From Streptomyces abyssomicinicus (lineage in GTDB: Bacteria; Actinomycetota; Actinomycetes; Streptomycetales; Streptomycetaceae), in contig NZ_BBZI01000007.1 in NCBI RefSeq assembly GCF_008974245.1, positions 142,765 to 206,764 on the forward strand: a stretch of DNA of 64,000 nt. Reading direction: 5' to 3'. Numbering within the stretch: position 1 is the first letter of the stretch; each line of letters opens with the position of its first letter. This document shows positions 15,784-24,670 of this stretch, piece by piece. A program made the position numbers and the translations under genes. The notes under the pieces are model-generated. The model was not told where the DNA came from, did no database searches, and saw nothing but the letters and a program-made list of their open reading frames with translations.

Positions 15784-17078
15784 AAGAGCCGACGATGCCC
15801 CAGCAGACCGCGCCCGACGAGGAACTCGCCCCCTGGCACGACCGACGCTTCCTCGTCTTCGCCACCGGGAACTTCGTCAACAACCTGGGAGAAGCCGCCT
15901 ACAAGGTCTGTCTCCCGCTGTTCGTCTACGACCTCACCGGGTCCCTGGTGACGATGTCCCTCCTCGCGGCCCTGGCCCCGGCCATGCTGCTGCTCAGCCC
16001 CTGGCTGGGCGCGGTCGTGGACCGCTGGGGCCCCCGCGTCTTCGTCGTCCCCGGCCTGGTGGTCCAGCTCGCCGGCGCGGTGGCGCTCAACCTGAGCGTG
16101 CTGGCCGGACACCCCTCCACCCCGGTCCTCTTCTGCATGGCCGCCCTGGTGCAGCTCGGGGGCGAGATGTACCGGACAGGATGGATCACCGGCGTCCCCG
16201 GCATGTTCCCGCGCAACGCCGCCCGGTCCCGGGCGGTGCTCAGCAGCCTGTTCGTCACCTCCAACATCGCCGGCCCGCTCCTCGTCGCGGTGGGCCTCGG
16301 CCTCGTCGGTTACCTCGGGCTGCTCTGGTTCAACGCCGCCACCTTCCTCGCCCCGGTCGTCGTCTGGCTGCTCGGCGTCCACCCGCCCGCGAAGGAACGG
16401 CCCCCGGCCCGGGCCGGAGGACGGCTCGTCTCCGGCCTGGGCCGTGACATCCTCGACGGCTGGCGGGTGGTGAAGGCCGAGAAGCGGGTCCTCTACGCGG
16501 AGGCGATGGCACTGCCGCTGCACTTCGCCAGCGGCATCGGCGTGCTCTCCTTCATGGTCTGGTACCTGCGCGACGAGTGGCACATGCCCGCCAGCGGCGT
16601 CAGCACCGCCCAGGCCGTCGCCAACCTCGGCGCGCTGGCGGGGAGCGTCTACATCGCCGCCCGGGCCCGCACCCGGCCCCGCATGGTCCTGGCCGCCTCC
16701 GCCACGGCCATGACCCTGGCCCTGTTCGCCATGTCGCTGCCGTCGACCACCCTCTTCGTGATCTGCATGGTGGTCTTCTTCACCATGCGCTCCGCCCTGA
16801 CCGCCGTCACCGCCCTGATCAACGTCAAGTACCTGCCGCCCGAGGTCATCGGCAGGGCGGAGGGCCTGTTCAACCTCATGGGCGGCGCGCCGATCCTGAT
16901 CGCCCCGCTGCTGATCCCCGTGGTGCAACGGGCCTGGGGAGGCACCGCGGTGCTCGTGTTCCTCGGCCTGACGTCGAGCCTGTCGCTGCTGTGCCTCGCC
17001 CGCTTCTGGTCCCGCTGGAGCGCGGCGGAGGCCGCCGTCCCCGGTGAACCCGTGCGCGGCGCCTCGCCCGTCGGATAG
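15780..17078 (+). CDS. MFS exporter (enterobactin-exporter/MFS_3 type)
   Basis: About 432 residues with 10-12 hydrophobic spans and the loop-2 motif GAVVDRWGPR of MFS drug or siderophore exporters. GTG at 15780 overlaps the propeller stop; ATG at 15795 is the alternative. It is cotranscribed with the propeller gene and ends at a shared terminator facing a second MFS gene. It probably exports the locus product or an intermediate. Confidence 0.82.
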   Translation: MKEPTMPQQTAPDEELAPWHDRRFLVFATGNFVNNLGEAAYKVCLPLFVYDLTGSLVTMSLLAALAPAMLLLSPWLGAVVDRWGPRVFVVPGLVVQLAGAVALNLSVLAGHPSTPVLFCMAALVQLGGEMYRTGWITGVPGMFPRNAARSRAVLSSLFVTSNIAGPLLVAVGLGLVGYLGLLWFNAATFLAPVVVWLLGVHPPAKERPPARAGGRLVSGLGRDILDGWRVVKAEKRVLYAEAMALPLHFASGIGVLSFMVWYLRDEWHMPASGVSTAQAVANLGALAGSVYIAARARTRPRMVLAASATAMTLALFAMSLPSTTLFVICMVVFFTMRSALTAVTALINVKYLPPEVIGRAEGLFNLMGGAPILIAPLLIPVVQRAWGGTAVLVFLGLTSSLSLLCLARFWSRWSAAEAAVPGEPVRGASPVG

Positions 17079-17086
17079 CGAGGGGC

Positions 17087-17117
17087 GGGCGGCCGGGTGG
17101 GCTCCCACCGGCCGCCC
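17087..17117. terminator. Bidirectional-type terminator between convergent MFS genes
   Basis: Stem GGGCGGCCGG(G)TGGG pairs with CCCACCGGCCGCCC across a 2-nt loop, with one bulged G. It lies between the stops of the two convergent transporters and could serve both transcripts. Confidence 0.75.
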
Positions 17118-17141
17118 AAAGCCCCCGGCGCGGGCCCCGGC

Positions 17142-18365
17142 TCAGGAACCGCCGGCGGCCACCGGCCGGTCGTGCCCCGGCTGCTTGGAAGGGCCCCGCC
17201 CACGGCCGGCGATCCTCGGCTCGAGGGCGAGGCAGACGGCTGCGGCGGCCACCAGGACGGCGGCCACCAGGGCGGTGCTGCGCACCCCCCAGGAAGGCAG
17301 CAGCAGCGCCCCGACCAGTGCGCCCGCCGCGACGCTGGCGTTGAAGACCGCGCTGTGGGCGGCGGTGGCGTCCTCCGTGCGGCCGGGCGCCACGTACAGG
17401 ATCCGGTTCGCCGTCGCGCTGATCATCAGGAACATGGCGGCACCGAACAGGGCGAGCAGGCCGATGGTGACGAGCCGGAAGGCGCCGAGACCGTGGAGCC
17501 CGAACAGCGCGCACGCGAGCAGCCCGGTGGAAACGATCACCGCGCCCCGTGGCCAGCGGTCCAGCACCATCCCGCCGACGGCCATGACCACCACGCCCGC
17601 CGCGCCCCGCACGAACAGCAGCGGGCCCATCGCCGAGTCCGGGAAACCGCCGACCTCGCCGAGGAAGGGCACGGTGTACGTGGTGGCGGCGGACAGGCCG
17701 GTGACCGACAGCGCGGTGGCGGCCAGCAGCACGGCGAACCGCCGTCCGTCCGGTGCCGTGGCGGAGACGTGCTCCTCGTCGGCGCGGGTGTTCGGCAGGA
17801 AGACGACCATGGTGACCAGCGCGGCCAGGCCCAGGCCGGTGAGCATCAGGAACGGCGCCCGCCACCCCCACTGCTGGCCGATCCAGGTGCCGGCGGGCAC
17901 CCCCATCACCGTCGCGACCGAACTCCCGGTGAACACCACCGTGACGATCCGGCCCCGCAGCCGCGGCGGGAACAGACCCACCGCCGTGACGACCACCACC
18001 GACCAGAAGACCGCGTGGGCCAACGCGGTGACCACCCGGCCGGCCAGCAGGGACGGGTAGCCGGGAGCGAACGCCGTGACGCAGCTCGCGGCAACGAACA
18101 CGGCCAGCACCCAGGAGAGCAGACGGCGTCGTGGGACGTCGCGGGTCGCCCTGACCAGGGGCACCGACACCACCGCGACGGTCAGGCCGTACCCGGTGAC
18201 GAGCAGACCCACCGCCGACAGGGAGGTGTCCAGGTCTCCGGCCATCGACGACAGCAGGCCCCCCGGCAGGTTCTCCGTCGCCACGAAGCAGAAGGTGGCG
18301 ACGACCAGCGCGACGAGAGCGGCCACCCGCGCGTGCGGGCGCGCCTGCGGAGCGATGCCCGGCAT
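17142..18365 (-). CDS. MFS transporter (AraJ/CmlR type)
   Basis: 407 residues, twelve likely spans, N-terminal ATENLPGGLLSSMAGDL and GYGLTVAVVSVPLVRA typical of the AraJ/chloramphenicol-resistance branch of sugar and drug exporters. ATG at 18365 overlaps the glycosyltransferase stop as TGATG; an ATG nine bases upstream is also possible. It is the third gene of the cyclase-glycosyltransferase-MFS operon, so export of a glycosylated or cyclitol product is the simplest reading. Confidence 0.82.
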   Translation of the reverse strand: MPGIAPQARPHARVAALVALVVATFCFVATENLPGGLLSSMAGDLDTSLSAVGLLVTGYGLTVAVVSVPLVRATRDVPRRRLLSWVLAVFVAASCVTAFAPGYPSLLAGRVVTALAHAVFWSVVVVTAVGLFPPRLRGRIVTVVFTGSSVATVMGVPAGTWIGQQWGWRAPFLMLTGLGLAALVTMVVFLPNTRADEEHVSATAPDGRRFAVLLAATALSVTGLSAATTYTVPFLGEVGGFPDSAMGPLLFVRGAAGVVVMAVGGMVLDRWPRGAVIVSTGLLACALFGLHGLGAFRLVTIGLLALFGAAMFLMISATANRILYVAPGRTEDATAAHSAVFNASVAAGALVGALLLPSWGVRSTALVAAVLVAAAAVCLALEPRIAGRGRGPSKQPGHDRPVAAGGS

Positions 18366-19492
18366 CAGCCGCACCGGTCCAGGACGCGTTCGACGTGTCC
18401 CTCGTAGGTGTGGTTCTCCTCGACGTACGCACGCAGACCGGCGGCGGCCTCCCGCAGCTCGGGCAGGTGGCGCAGCGCGTCGTCGACCGCGCGTCGCAGC
18501 GCGCGCTCGTCGGCCGCGGGAACGACCCGGCAGGCCGGCGAGTCGGGCACCTGCTCGGCCAGCACCTCGGAGACGATCACCGGCTTGCCGGCGCTGATCG
18601 CCTGCGCGAGCGCTCCGGACGCCCCGCCGTAGCCGGCGAACTCCTGCTGGTAGGGGAAGACGATCACGGAGGCCCGGCCGATCACCTCACCCAGCCGTTC
18701 CCTGGAGATCCAGCCGCTCTCCCAGTCGACACGGGTGTGCGGGTACTCGGCGCTCAGTTGCTTCTCCACGCCGTCGTACTGCTGGCCGAGGATGCGGAGC
18801 AGGGGACCGCCGGCCAGCGCCGACAGCAGCACGCGGACGCCCTTGTCGGACCGCGCGCTGCCGATGGACAGGACGTAGGGCTCCTCGTCGGCCGGCGCCG
18901 CGCCGCGGGCGAAGGCGGCGGCGACCTCGGCGCGGGTGGCGGTCGGCCAGCCGGCCCGCAGCAGGTTGCGCGCGTCGACGAACTGCCGCGCCTGTCGCTC
19001 GCCGACGGCGGTGTTCACCACGAACAGGGCGTCGGGGGCCTGCCCGCGCACCAGATCCGCCAGCCGCCCGCCCTCGCCCAGGCGCCGCATGGCGTCGGCG
19101 GCGAAATAGCCGGGCCGGTGCAGGGAGTGAGCGAACCTCAGCCCGGTCCCGGGGGCGGGCCAGGCCGGGTAGTTCTCGTCGAAATAGCAGTTGAGGAAGA
19201 CCGTGGCCCCGTGGTCGTGCGCGTCCCGGCAGGCTTCGGCGAGCCTGCCCGGGTCGACGGCCCGGGAGTAGGGCAGCTTCACCGCGCCCGATCCGGGCGA
19301 GGCGCCGGTCGTGGCCCGGTGGGTGACCGCCGGGTCCAGCCGGTGGTGGGTCAGGTACGCGGGCGGGCAGTACATGCGGACCGGCCCCGGCGCGGCGACC
19401 GTCGCCGCGGCGTTGGCCAGGCCGACGACGTAGTCCGGGTGGTGGCCCAGGACGGTGTCGGTGAAGTCGTCGAAGAGCGCCACCCCGGTCAT
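18365..19492 (-). CDS. GT4-like (GT-B fold) glycosyltransferase
   Basis: 375 residues. The second half has the GT-B nucleotide-sugar domain: YVLSIGSARSDKGVRVLLSAL, then VIVFPYQQEFAGYGGASGALAQAISAGKPVI, the donor-binding E/G-rich loop of family 4 enzymes. The N-terminal half is divergent. It overlaps the cyclase gene by 4 bases (ATGA) and the MFS gene downstream. It probably attaches a sugar to the cyclitol-like product. Donor and acceptor cannot be read from the sequence. Confidence 0.75.
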   Translation of the reverse strand: MTGVALFDDFTDTVLGHHPDYVVGLANAAATVAAPGPVRMYCPPAYLTHHRLDPAVTHRATTGASPGSGAVKLPYSRAVDPGRLAEACRDAHDHGATVFLNCYFDENYPAWPAPGTGLRFAHSLHRPGYFAADAMRRLGEGGRLADLVRGQAPDALFVVNTAVGERQARQFVDARNLLRAGWPTATRAEVAAAFARGAAPADEEPYVLSIGSARSDKGVRVLLSALAGGPLLRILGQQYDGVEKQLSAEYPHTRVDWESGWISRERLGEVIGRASVIVFPYQQEFAGYGGASGALAQAISAGKPVIVSEVLAEQVPDSPACRVVPAADERALRRAVDDALRHLPELREAAAGLRAYVEENHTYEGHVERVLDRCG

Positions 19493-20688
19493 ACGGCACC
19501 CAGCCTCTCCCGGGCGGGCCCGGCCTCCACGAGCGTGGGCCCGGGCGCGGCCCCGACGACCGTGCCGAGCGCGGACATCACGAGGTCCACGGGAACCGGG
19601 ACCAGGGGTAATCCGCGGTCACCGGTGACGACGCGTCCCGCCGACTCCAGCAGCACCATGGGAACCTCGTCGGGCGCGCAGGGCAGGTAGCCGCGCTTGT
19701 TGTCCCGGGCCAGCACCGCGCGTATCCGCTCCCGGTCGAGCCCGCCGGGCCCGGCGGCGGCCGGGGGCAGCCGCAGCCGTCCCACCACCTGACGGTGCAG
19801 GGCGAGGCCGTCGTGGCCGAGGTGCCCGAGGTCGTGACTGACCTCGGCGGCGACCAGCATGCCCCAGGCGATCGCCTCGCCGTGGCCGATCCCGCCCCGG
19901 GAGACGAACTCCAGCGCGTGCCCCATCGTGTGTCCGTACTCGAACACCAACGCCTCGCGGCGCTCCCGTGGATCGGAGCGCAGATAGGGCGCCTTGGCGT
20001 CGCGGCCGATGTCCAGCAGTTCGAGCAACGCGGCGGCCGGTTCGTCGGCCAGCCGGCCGAGGGCCTGCTCCAGCGCGTGCCGTCGGTCCGGTACCACCGC
20101 CAGCACGTTCTTCGCCATCTCGGCCAGACCGGTGAGCATGAGGCCGCGGGGCACCGAGGTGAGCCAGCGCAGGTCGCAGGCGATGAGCGAGGGCACGTGG
20201 TAGGTGCCGCAGAGGTTCTTGCCGCCGCTCAGGTTGACCGCCTGCTTGACCGACAGCACCGAGTCGAACGCGGCGATCGGCGTGGTCGGCAGGTGCACCA
20301 GCCGGACGCCCCTGAAGAGCAGCCCCGCCGCGAGTCCGGCGACGTTGCCGACCATGCCTCCGCCCATGGCGACGACCACCGTGCTGCGGCTGGCGCCCTG
20401 ACGGACGGCGAACTCGACGATGTCCTCGACGAGTGACAGCGTCTTGCGCTGTTCACCGGCGTCCACGGTGAACAGGGCCACCCGCACGGCCTCCGCCAGA
20501 CCGCGGGCGACGGGCTCCGCGTGGACGGCGACCGCACGGTCCGTCACCAGGAGCACGAGATCCGCGGTCGCGGCCAGGTCGGCCAGCGCGCCGACCAGTT
20601 CCTCCGTGACGTCGACGCCGTACAGGTACGGGACGTCCTTGCCGTCGAGCGACACCTCTTGCCTGAGCAATGAACACACCTCTCGCAT
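19489..20688 (-). CDS. 2-deoxy-scyllo-inosose-synthase-like sugar-phosphate cyclase
   Basis: 399 residues of the dehydroquinate-synthase superfamily. The core GNVAGLAAGLLFRGVRLVHL, then SVLSVKQAVNLSGGKNLCG and LVFEYGHTMGHALE match 2-deoxy-scyllo-inosose (DOI) synthases better than dehydroquinate or 2-epi-5-epi-valiolone synthases. NAD+ binding (MGGGMVGN) and zinc-binding Glu/His (EYGHTMGH, GHGEAIAWG) are in place. DOI synthases cyclise glucose 6-phosphate. No DOI aminotransferase is in the window, which is unusual. A TTA codon (19609-19611) suggests bldA dependence. The start is uncertain: ATG 20688 is used, with TTG or GTG starts 20-35 bases downstream possible. Confidence 0.8.
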   Translation of the reverse strand: MREVCSLLRQEVSLDGKDVPYLYGVDVTEELVGALADLAATADLVLLVTDRAVAVHAEPVARGLAEAVRVALFTVDAGEQRKTLSLVEDIVEFAVRQGASRSTVVVAMGGGMVGNVAGLAAGLLFRGVRLVHLPTTPIAAFDSVLSVKQAVNLSGGKNLCGTYHVPSLIACDLRWLTSVPRGLMLTGLAEMAKNVLAVVPDRRHALEQALGRLADEPAAALLELLDIGRDAKAPYLRSDPRERREALVFEYGHTMGHALEFVSRGGIGHGEAIAWGMLVAAEVSHDLGHLGHDGLALHRQVVGRLRLPPAAAGPGGLDRERIRAVLARDNKRGYLPCAPDEVPMVLLESAGRVVTGDRGLPLVPVPVDLVMSALGTVVGAAPGPTLVEAGPARERLGAV

Positions 20689-20719
20689 GCGGGGGCGGGA
20701 AGGAACCGGACACATGTGA

Positions 20720-20733
20720 CGGGAGCGCTCCCA
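20720..20733. promoter_or_regulatory. CebR-type operator in the divergent promoter
   Basis: CGGGAGCGCTCCCA, a perfect 12-bp palindrome (GGGAGCGCTCCC) with flanking bases, differs at one base from the CebR consensus TGGGAGCGCTCCCA. It lies between the divergent cyclase and nucleotide-sugar dehydrogenase genes. The identical 14-mer occurs at 45768-45781 before the CE15-CBM2 esterase. CebR is the cello-oligosaccharide-responsive LacI repressor of Streptomyces. Confidence 0.7.
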
Positions 20734-20820
20734 GCGTACAGATGAGTCGTGCTAGCGTACGAATACTTTCCTGATCTTCCACGGCTGACGTGTGTGGTAC
20801 GAGGCAATCGGGGTGGGCCG

Positions 20821-22032
20821 TTGAGCGCGTTGGGCCGGGCGGACGGGGATCTCCTCCCCACCGTGATCATCGGTGGCTGCGGAAGGGTCGGACTGCCGCT
20901 GGGGATCGCCCTCGCCGCACGGGGGTTACCGGTCGTCCTGTACGACATCAACGAGGCGGCCGTCGCCACGGTCAACAGCGGCGTGCTGCCCTTCGACGAG
21001 CCGGGCGCGGCCGAGCCGCTCGCCGCCGCGGTCCGTGACGGACGCCTGGTGGCCGTGACCGACCCGTCCCGCATCGCCGAGGCCGAGACGGTCGTCGTGA
21101 TCGTCGGCACCCCGGTGGACGAGCACCTCAACCCGGACGTCGGCGCGGTCCCGCGGGCCGTCGAGGCGTGCGCCGACCACCTCCGCGACGGACAACTGCT
21201 GGTCCTGCGCAGCACCGTCCACCCGGGCGTGACCGCGCTCACCGAGAAGACCCTCGCCGGACACGGCCTCGACATCGACGTGGCCTTCTGCCCGGAGCGC
21301 ATCGCCGAGGGCCGGGCCATGACCGAACTGTTCTCCTTACCGCAGCTCGTCGCGGCCCGCACCGAACGCGCCTACCGGCGGTCGGAGGCGTTCTTCCGCC
21401 ACCTCACCGACCAGACCGTGCGGCTGGCCCCGGAGGAGGCGGAACTGGCGAAGCTGTTCACCAACACCTGGCGCTACATCAAATTCGCCGCGGCCAACCA
21501 GTTCTGGATGATGGCGAACGACGCCGGCCTCGACTTCGACCGCATCCGCGGGGCGATCACCCACGACTATCCGCGCGCGGCCGACCTGCCGGGCCCGGGC
21601 TTCGCGGCGGGACCGTGCCTCTTCAAGGACACGATGCAGCTCGCGGCGTTCAGCCGGAACAACTTCGCGCTCGGCCATTCGGCGATGCTGGTCAACGAGG
21701 GACTGCCGCTCTACCTGGCGGCCCGCCTCGAGGCCCGCTACGACCTCTCCCGGCTCACCGTCGGCATCCTCGGCATGGCCTTCAAGGCCGGCAGCGACGA
21801 CACGCGGGCGAGCCTGTCGTTCAAACTCCGCAAGATCCTCGCGCTCAAGGCGCGCGAGACCTTGTGCAGCGACCCCTACGTCGTCGACGACCGGTTCCTG
21901 CCGCTGGACGAAGTGCTCGAGCGCGCCGACCTGCTGGTGATCGGCGCGCCGCATCCGGAGTACCGCGACCTGCCGACCGGGACACCCGTCGTCGACATCT
22001 GGGGCATCAACGGCCGCGGGACGCTCGTATGA
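20821..22032 (+). CDS. Nucleotide-sugar (UDP-sugar) 6-dehydrogenase
   Basis: About 403 residues of the UDP-glucose/UDP-ManNAc dehydrogenase family: an NAD site (IIGGCGRVGLPLGIALA), the central helix KLFTNTWRYIKFAAANQ, catalytic Cys in GPCLFKDT, and a C-terminal GMAFKAGSDDTRAS domain. It oxidises C6 of a nucleotide sugar to the uronate. TTG 20821 is preferred for the GGGGTGG site; GTG 20794 and GTG 20749 also fit. Two TTA codons (20926-20928, 21337-21339) are in frame, so translation should need bldA tRNA. It is the first gene of the rightward operon. Confidence 0.85.
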   Translation: MSALGRADGDLLPTVIIGGCGRVGLPLGIALAARGLPVVLYDINEAAVATVNSGVLPFDEPGAAEPLAAAVRDGRLVAVTDPSRIAEAETVVVIVGTPVDEHLNPDVGAVPRAVEACADHLRDGQLLVLRSTVHPGVTALTEKTLAGHGLDIDVAFCPERIAEGRAMTELFSLPQLVAARTERAYRRSEAFFRHLTDQTVRLAPEEAELAKLFTNTWRYIKFAAANQFWMMANDAGLDFDRIRGAITHDYPRAADLPGPGFAAGPCLFKDTMQLAAFSRNNFALGHSAMLVNEGLPLYLAARLEARYDLSRLTVGILGMAFKAGSDDTRASLSFKLRKILALKARETLCSDPYVVDDRFLPLDEVLERADLLVIGAPHPEYRDLPTGTPVVDIWGINGRGTLV

Positions 22033-22124
22033 CGGCTCCGAGGGCCGCCACGACCGCGGCCCCGGCATCGGACGCGCCGGTGACCGGCGCTCGACACCCT
22101 CAAGGGGCGGACGCGAAATGGTGA
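22029..22124 (+). CDS. 31-codon ORF bridging dehydrogenase and epimerase genes
   Basis: ATG overlaps the dehydrogenase stop (ATGA), and the frame ends 7 bases inside the epimerase gene. The product (MTAPRAATTAAPASD start, Ala/Thr/Pro rich) has no recognisable domain or span. It could simply carry ribosomes across the gap for coupling. Whether the peptide has a function is unknown. Confidence 0.3.
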   Translation: MTAPRAATTAAPASDAPVTGARHPQGADAKW

Positions 22125-23143
22125 AGGTACTCGTCACCGGGTCGGCAGGCTTCATCGGCGGCTACGTCGTGCAGGAACTGCTCGGACGCGGCCACGAGGT
22201 GGTCGGCCTGGACGACTACTCCAAGTACGGGCCGGTGAGCCACGCCCACGACACCCACCCCCGGTACCGCCTGGTCGAGGGTGACGCGCGGGACGTGGAG
22301 CTGGTGCGGTCGCTCCTCGCCGACTGCGACCACTTCATCGCGGGCGCCGCGATGATCGGCGGCATCTCCTACTTCCACACCTACGCCTACGACCTGCTGG
22401 CCACCAACGAGCGGATCATGGCGGCCTCCTGCGACGCGGCCATCGAGGCGCACCGGGCCGGCACCCTCCGCAAGATGACGTACGTGTCGTCCTCGATGGT
22501 GTACGAGTCGACGGACCGGTGGCCCTCGACGGAGGGCGACGAGCGGCGCGTACCGCCCCCGGCGTCGAGCTACGGCTTCCAGAAGCTGGCCGTCGAGTAC
22601 TACGCGAGGGCCGCCCGGGACCAGTACGGGCTGCCGTACACGATCGTCCGGCCGTTCAACTGCGTCGGCGTGGGGGAGGGCCGGGCGGCGGGACAGGCCG
22701 AGATCCTGTCGGGCAACGTCACCCTGGCCATGTCCCACGTCGTGCCCGACCTGGTGCAGAAGATCGTCAAGGGGCAGGACCCCCTGCACATCCACGGCGA
22801 CGGCAACCAGGTCCGCCACTACACGTACGGGGGCGACCTCGCCCGCGGCATCGTCGACACGCTCGAGCACCCCGGCGCGCTCGACGAGGACTTCAACCTG
22901 TCCACCGAGCGGTCGACGACGGTCATGGAGCTGGCCCGGCTGATCTGGGACAGGATCAAGGGGCCCGGCGTGCCCTTCCGGCACGTCAGCGAGCAGTCCT
23001 TCCCGCACGACGTGCAACGGCGCGTCCCCGACGTCACGAAGGCCCGTGAGGTTCTCGGCTTCGAGGCGACGACGAGCCTGGAGGACATGCTCGACGAGGT
23101 GATCCCCTGGGTGACCAAGGCCGTCGCCGACGGGCGCCTGTGA
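22118..23143 (+). CDS. NAD-dependent nucleotide-sugar epimerase/dehydratase
   Basis: 341-residue extended short-chain dehydrogenase: NAD site TGSAGFIGGYVVQEL, then catalytic Ser in YVSSSMVYES, YGFQK (Tyr and Lys), and VRPFNCVGVGE. These mark NDP-sugar epimerases or 4,6-dehydratases; the uronate made by the upstream dehydrogenase is a likely substrate (epimerisation or decarboxylation). ATG 22118 has AAGGGGCGG 8 bases upstream. Confidence 0.85.
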   Translation: MVKVLVTGSAGFIGGYVVQELLGRGHEVVGLDDYSKYGPVSHAHDTHPRYRLVEGDARDVELVRSLLADCDHFIAGAAMIGGISYFHTYAYDLLATNERIMAASCDAAIEAHRAGTLRKMTYVSSSMVYESTDRWPSTEGDERRVPPPASSYGFQKLAVEYYARAARDQYGLPYTIVRPFNCVGVGEGRAAGQAEILSGNVTLAMSHVVPDLVQKIVKGQDPLHIHGDGNQVRHYTYGGDLARGIVDTLEHPGALDEDFNLSTERSTTVMELARLIWDRIKGPGVPFRHVSEQSFPHDVQRRVPDVTKAREVLGFEATTSLEDMLDEVIPWVTKAVADGRL

Positions 23144-23201
23144 CGGACCCGTCCGCCGCGGTGACCCGTCGGCGTGAACCCCTACCGGAAGATGGAGAGA
23201 C

Positions 23202-24458
23202 ATGAGTTCGACGAGCCCTCGGGCGTCGGTGGTCATACCCACGTACAACCGCGCCGAGGAACTCCGGGCGACCCTGGAGTCGCTCGCCGGGCAGAGCCTG
23301 CCGGCCGACGAGTTCGAGGTGATCGTCGCCGACGACGGTTCGAGCGACGCGACCGCCGAGCTGGTGCGGTCCTTCGCGTCCCGGCTGACGTTGCGGTACT
23401 TCTTCCAGGAGGACCGGGGCGCGCGCGCCGCCGCGGCGCGCAACGCCGGTGCGCGCCTGGCCGGAGCGCCGGTCCTGGTCTTCCTGGACACCGGGACGCT
23501 CGCCGGCCCCGGCTTCCTCCAGGGGCACCTCGCGCACCACACCGGGCGGGACGGCGAGGCCGGGCCGAAGGTCGTGATCGGCTACACGTACGGCTACCGG
23601 CCGTTCGACCCCACGCCGGGTCTCGCGGAGGCCGTGGCGGAGCTCTCCCCGGAGGACGTGCACCGGCGTTACGGCGAGGACCCCTCCTTCCAGGACTGCC
23701 GTCACCCGGAGTTCGCGTCGGTGGACTTCGACGCGGACGCGCTCCCGATGCCCTGGATCATGTCCTGGACGGTGAACCTGTCCGTCACCACCGAGGACTT
23801 CTGGCGGGTCGGCGGGTTCGACGAGACCTTCGAGGGCTGGGGCGTGGAGGACCTGGACCTCGGCCTGCGGCTGTACAAGGCCGGAGCCGGGTTCCGGGTG
23901 GGCCGCGAGGCGTGGGCCATCGAGACACCCCACGAACGCGATCCGGCGGGCAACGCGGAGAGCGTCGTCCACAACGCCCTGCATCTGCTGAGGAAGTTCC
24001 CGGAGCCGGCGGTGGAGCTGAACTGGGCCTGGTTCGCCACCGGGGACTGGCTGGTGCAGGACAACTCCGCGACCCTGCACGGCCGGTACGCGTCACTGCT
24101 CGACTGGACGCGGGAGGCGGGCGGTCTGAGCGTCCGCCAGGAGATCGAGACCCTGATCCAGGACGTGCCGGCCGGATCGCGTGTCGCCGTCTTCGGCTGC
24201 GGCGGGTCGCTGCCGCCGTCCTTGCCGGACGACGCCGTCCTCCTCGACTTCGACGAACGCGTGGTGGCCGGCGCGGCCGCCGGGGGCTCGTCGCACCGCG
24301 TCCGGCACGGGCTCGGGGTGCGTACCTGTCTGCCGGAGCAGTCGGTCGACCTGGTGGTGGTCACCAGCCGCCTGCGGGGGGTCTGGGAACCGTACGGCAA
24401 GCTGATCCTCGACGAGGCGCACCGGGTGGGCAGGACGGTACGCAGCACCTGCCCCTGA
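23202..24458 (+). CDS. GT2-family glycosyltransferase with a C-terminal SAM-methyltransferase-like domain
   Basis: 418 residues. Residues 8-270 are a GT-A glycosyltransferase 2 domain: VVIPTYNRAEELRATLESL, VIVADDGSSD, an acceptor-side WGVEDLDLGLRL (the E-D motif of galactosyltransferase-like members). Residues about 325-418 resemble a small Rossmann domain of class I methyltransferases (VAVFGCGGSLPP, VLLDFDE, SVDLVVVTSRLRG) but too short and divergent for me to call active. ATG 23202 follows GGAGAG. It ends the operon with the dehydrogenase and epimerase and should act on the same product. Confidence 0.8.
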   Translation: MSSTSPRASVVIPTYNRAEELRATLESLAGQSLPADEFEVIVADDGSSDATAELVRSFASRLTLRYFFQEDRGARAAAARNAGARLAGAPVLVFLDTGTLAGPGFLQGHLAHHTGRDGEAGPKVVIGYTYGYRPFDPTPGLAEAVAELSPEDVHRRYGEDPSFQDCRHPEFASVDFDADALPMPWIMSWTVNLSVTTEDFWRVGGFDETFEGWGVEDLDLGLRLYKAGAGFRVGREAWAIETPHERDPAGNAESVVHNALHLLRKFPEPAVELNWAWFATGDWLVQDNSATLHGRYASLLDWTREAGGLSVRQEIETLIQDVPAGSRVAVFGCGGSLPPSLPDDAVLLDFDERVVAGAAAGGSSHRVRHGLGVRTCLPEQSVDLVVVTSRLRGVWEPYGKLILDEAHRVGRTVRSTCP

Positions 24459-24670
24459 CCGGCCCCGGCCGGCCGGGACGGCCCACCCCCTGCCCGGGGA
24501 CCCGGCCTCCCGGCCTCCCGGGCCCGCTGCCGGGCCTTCCGGCTGCCGGGCTGCTGGGTTTCCGGGCCCCGGGCCTGCCGGGGCGCCGCGTGGTCTTGGG
24601 CTCACCTTCGTGTTCCGCGGTGTTTCTGATCGCGGGATGGTCGTCGCCTCGGCGATGGCACAATGCGCCC

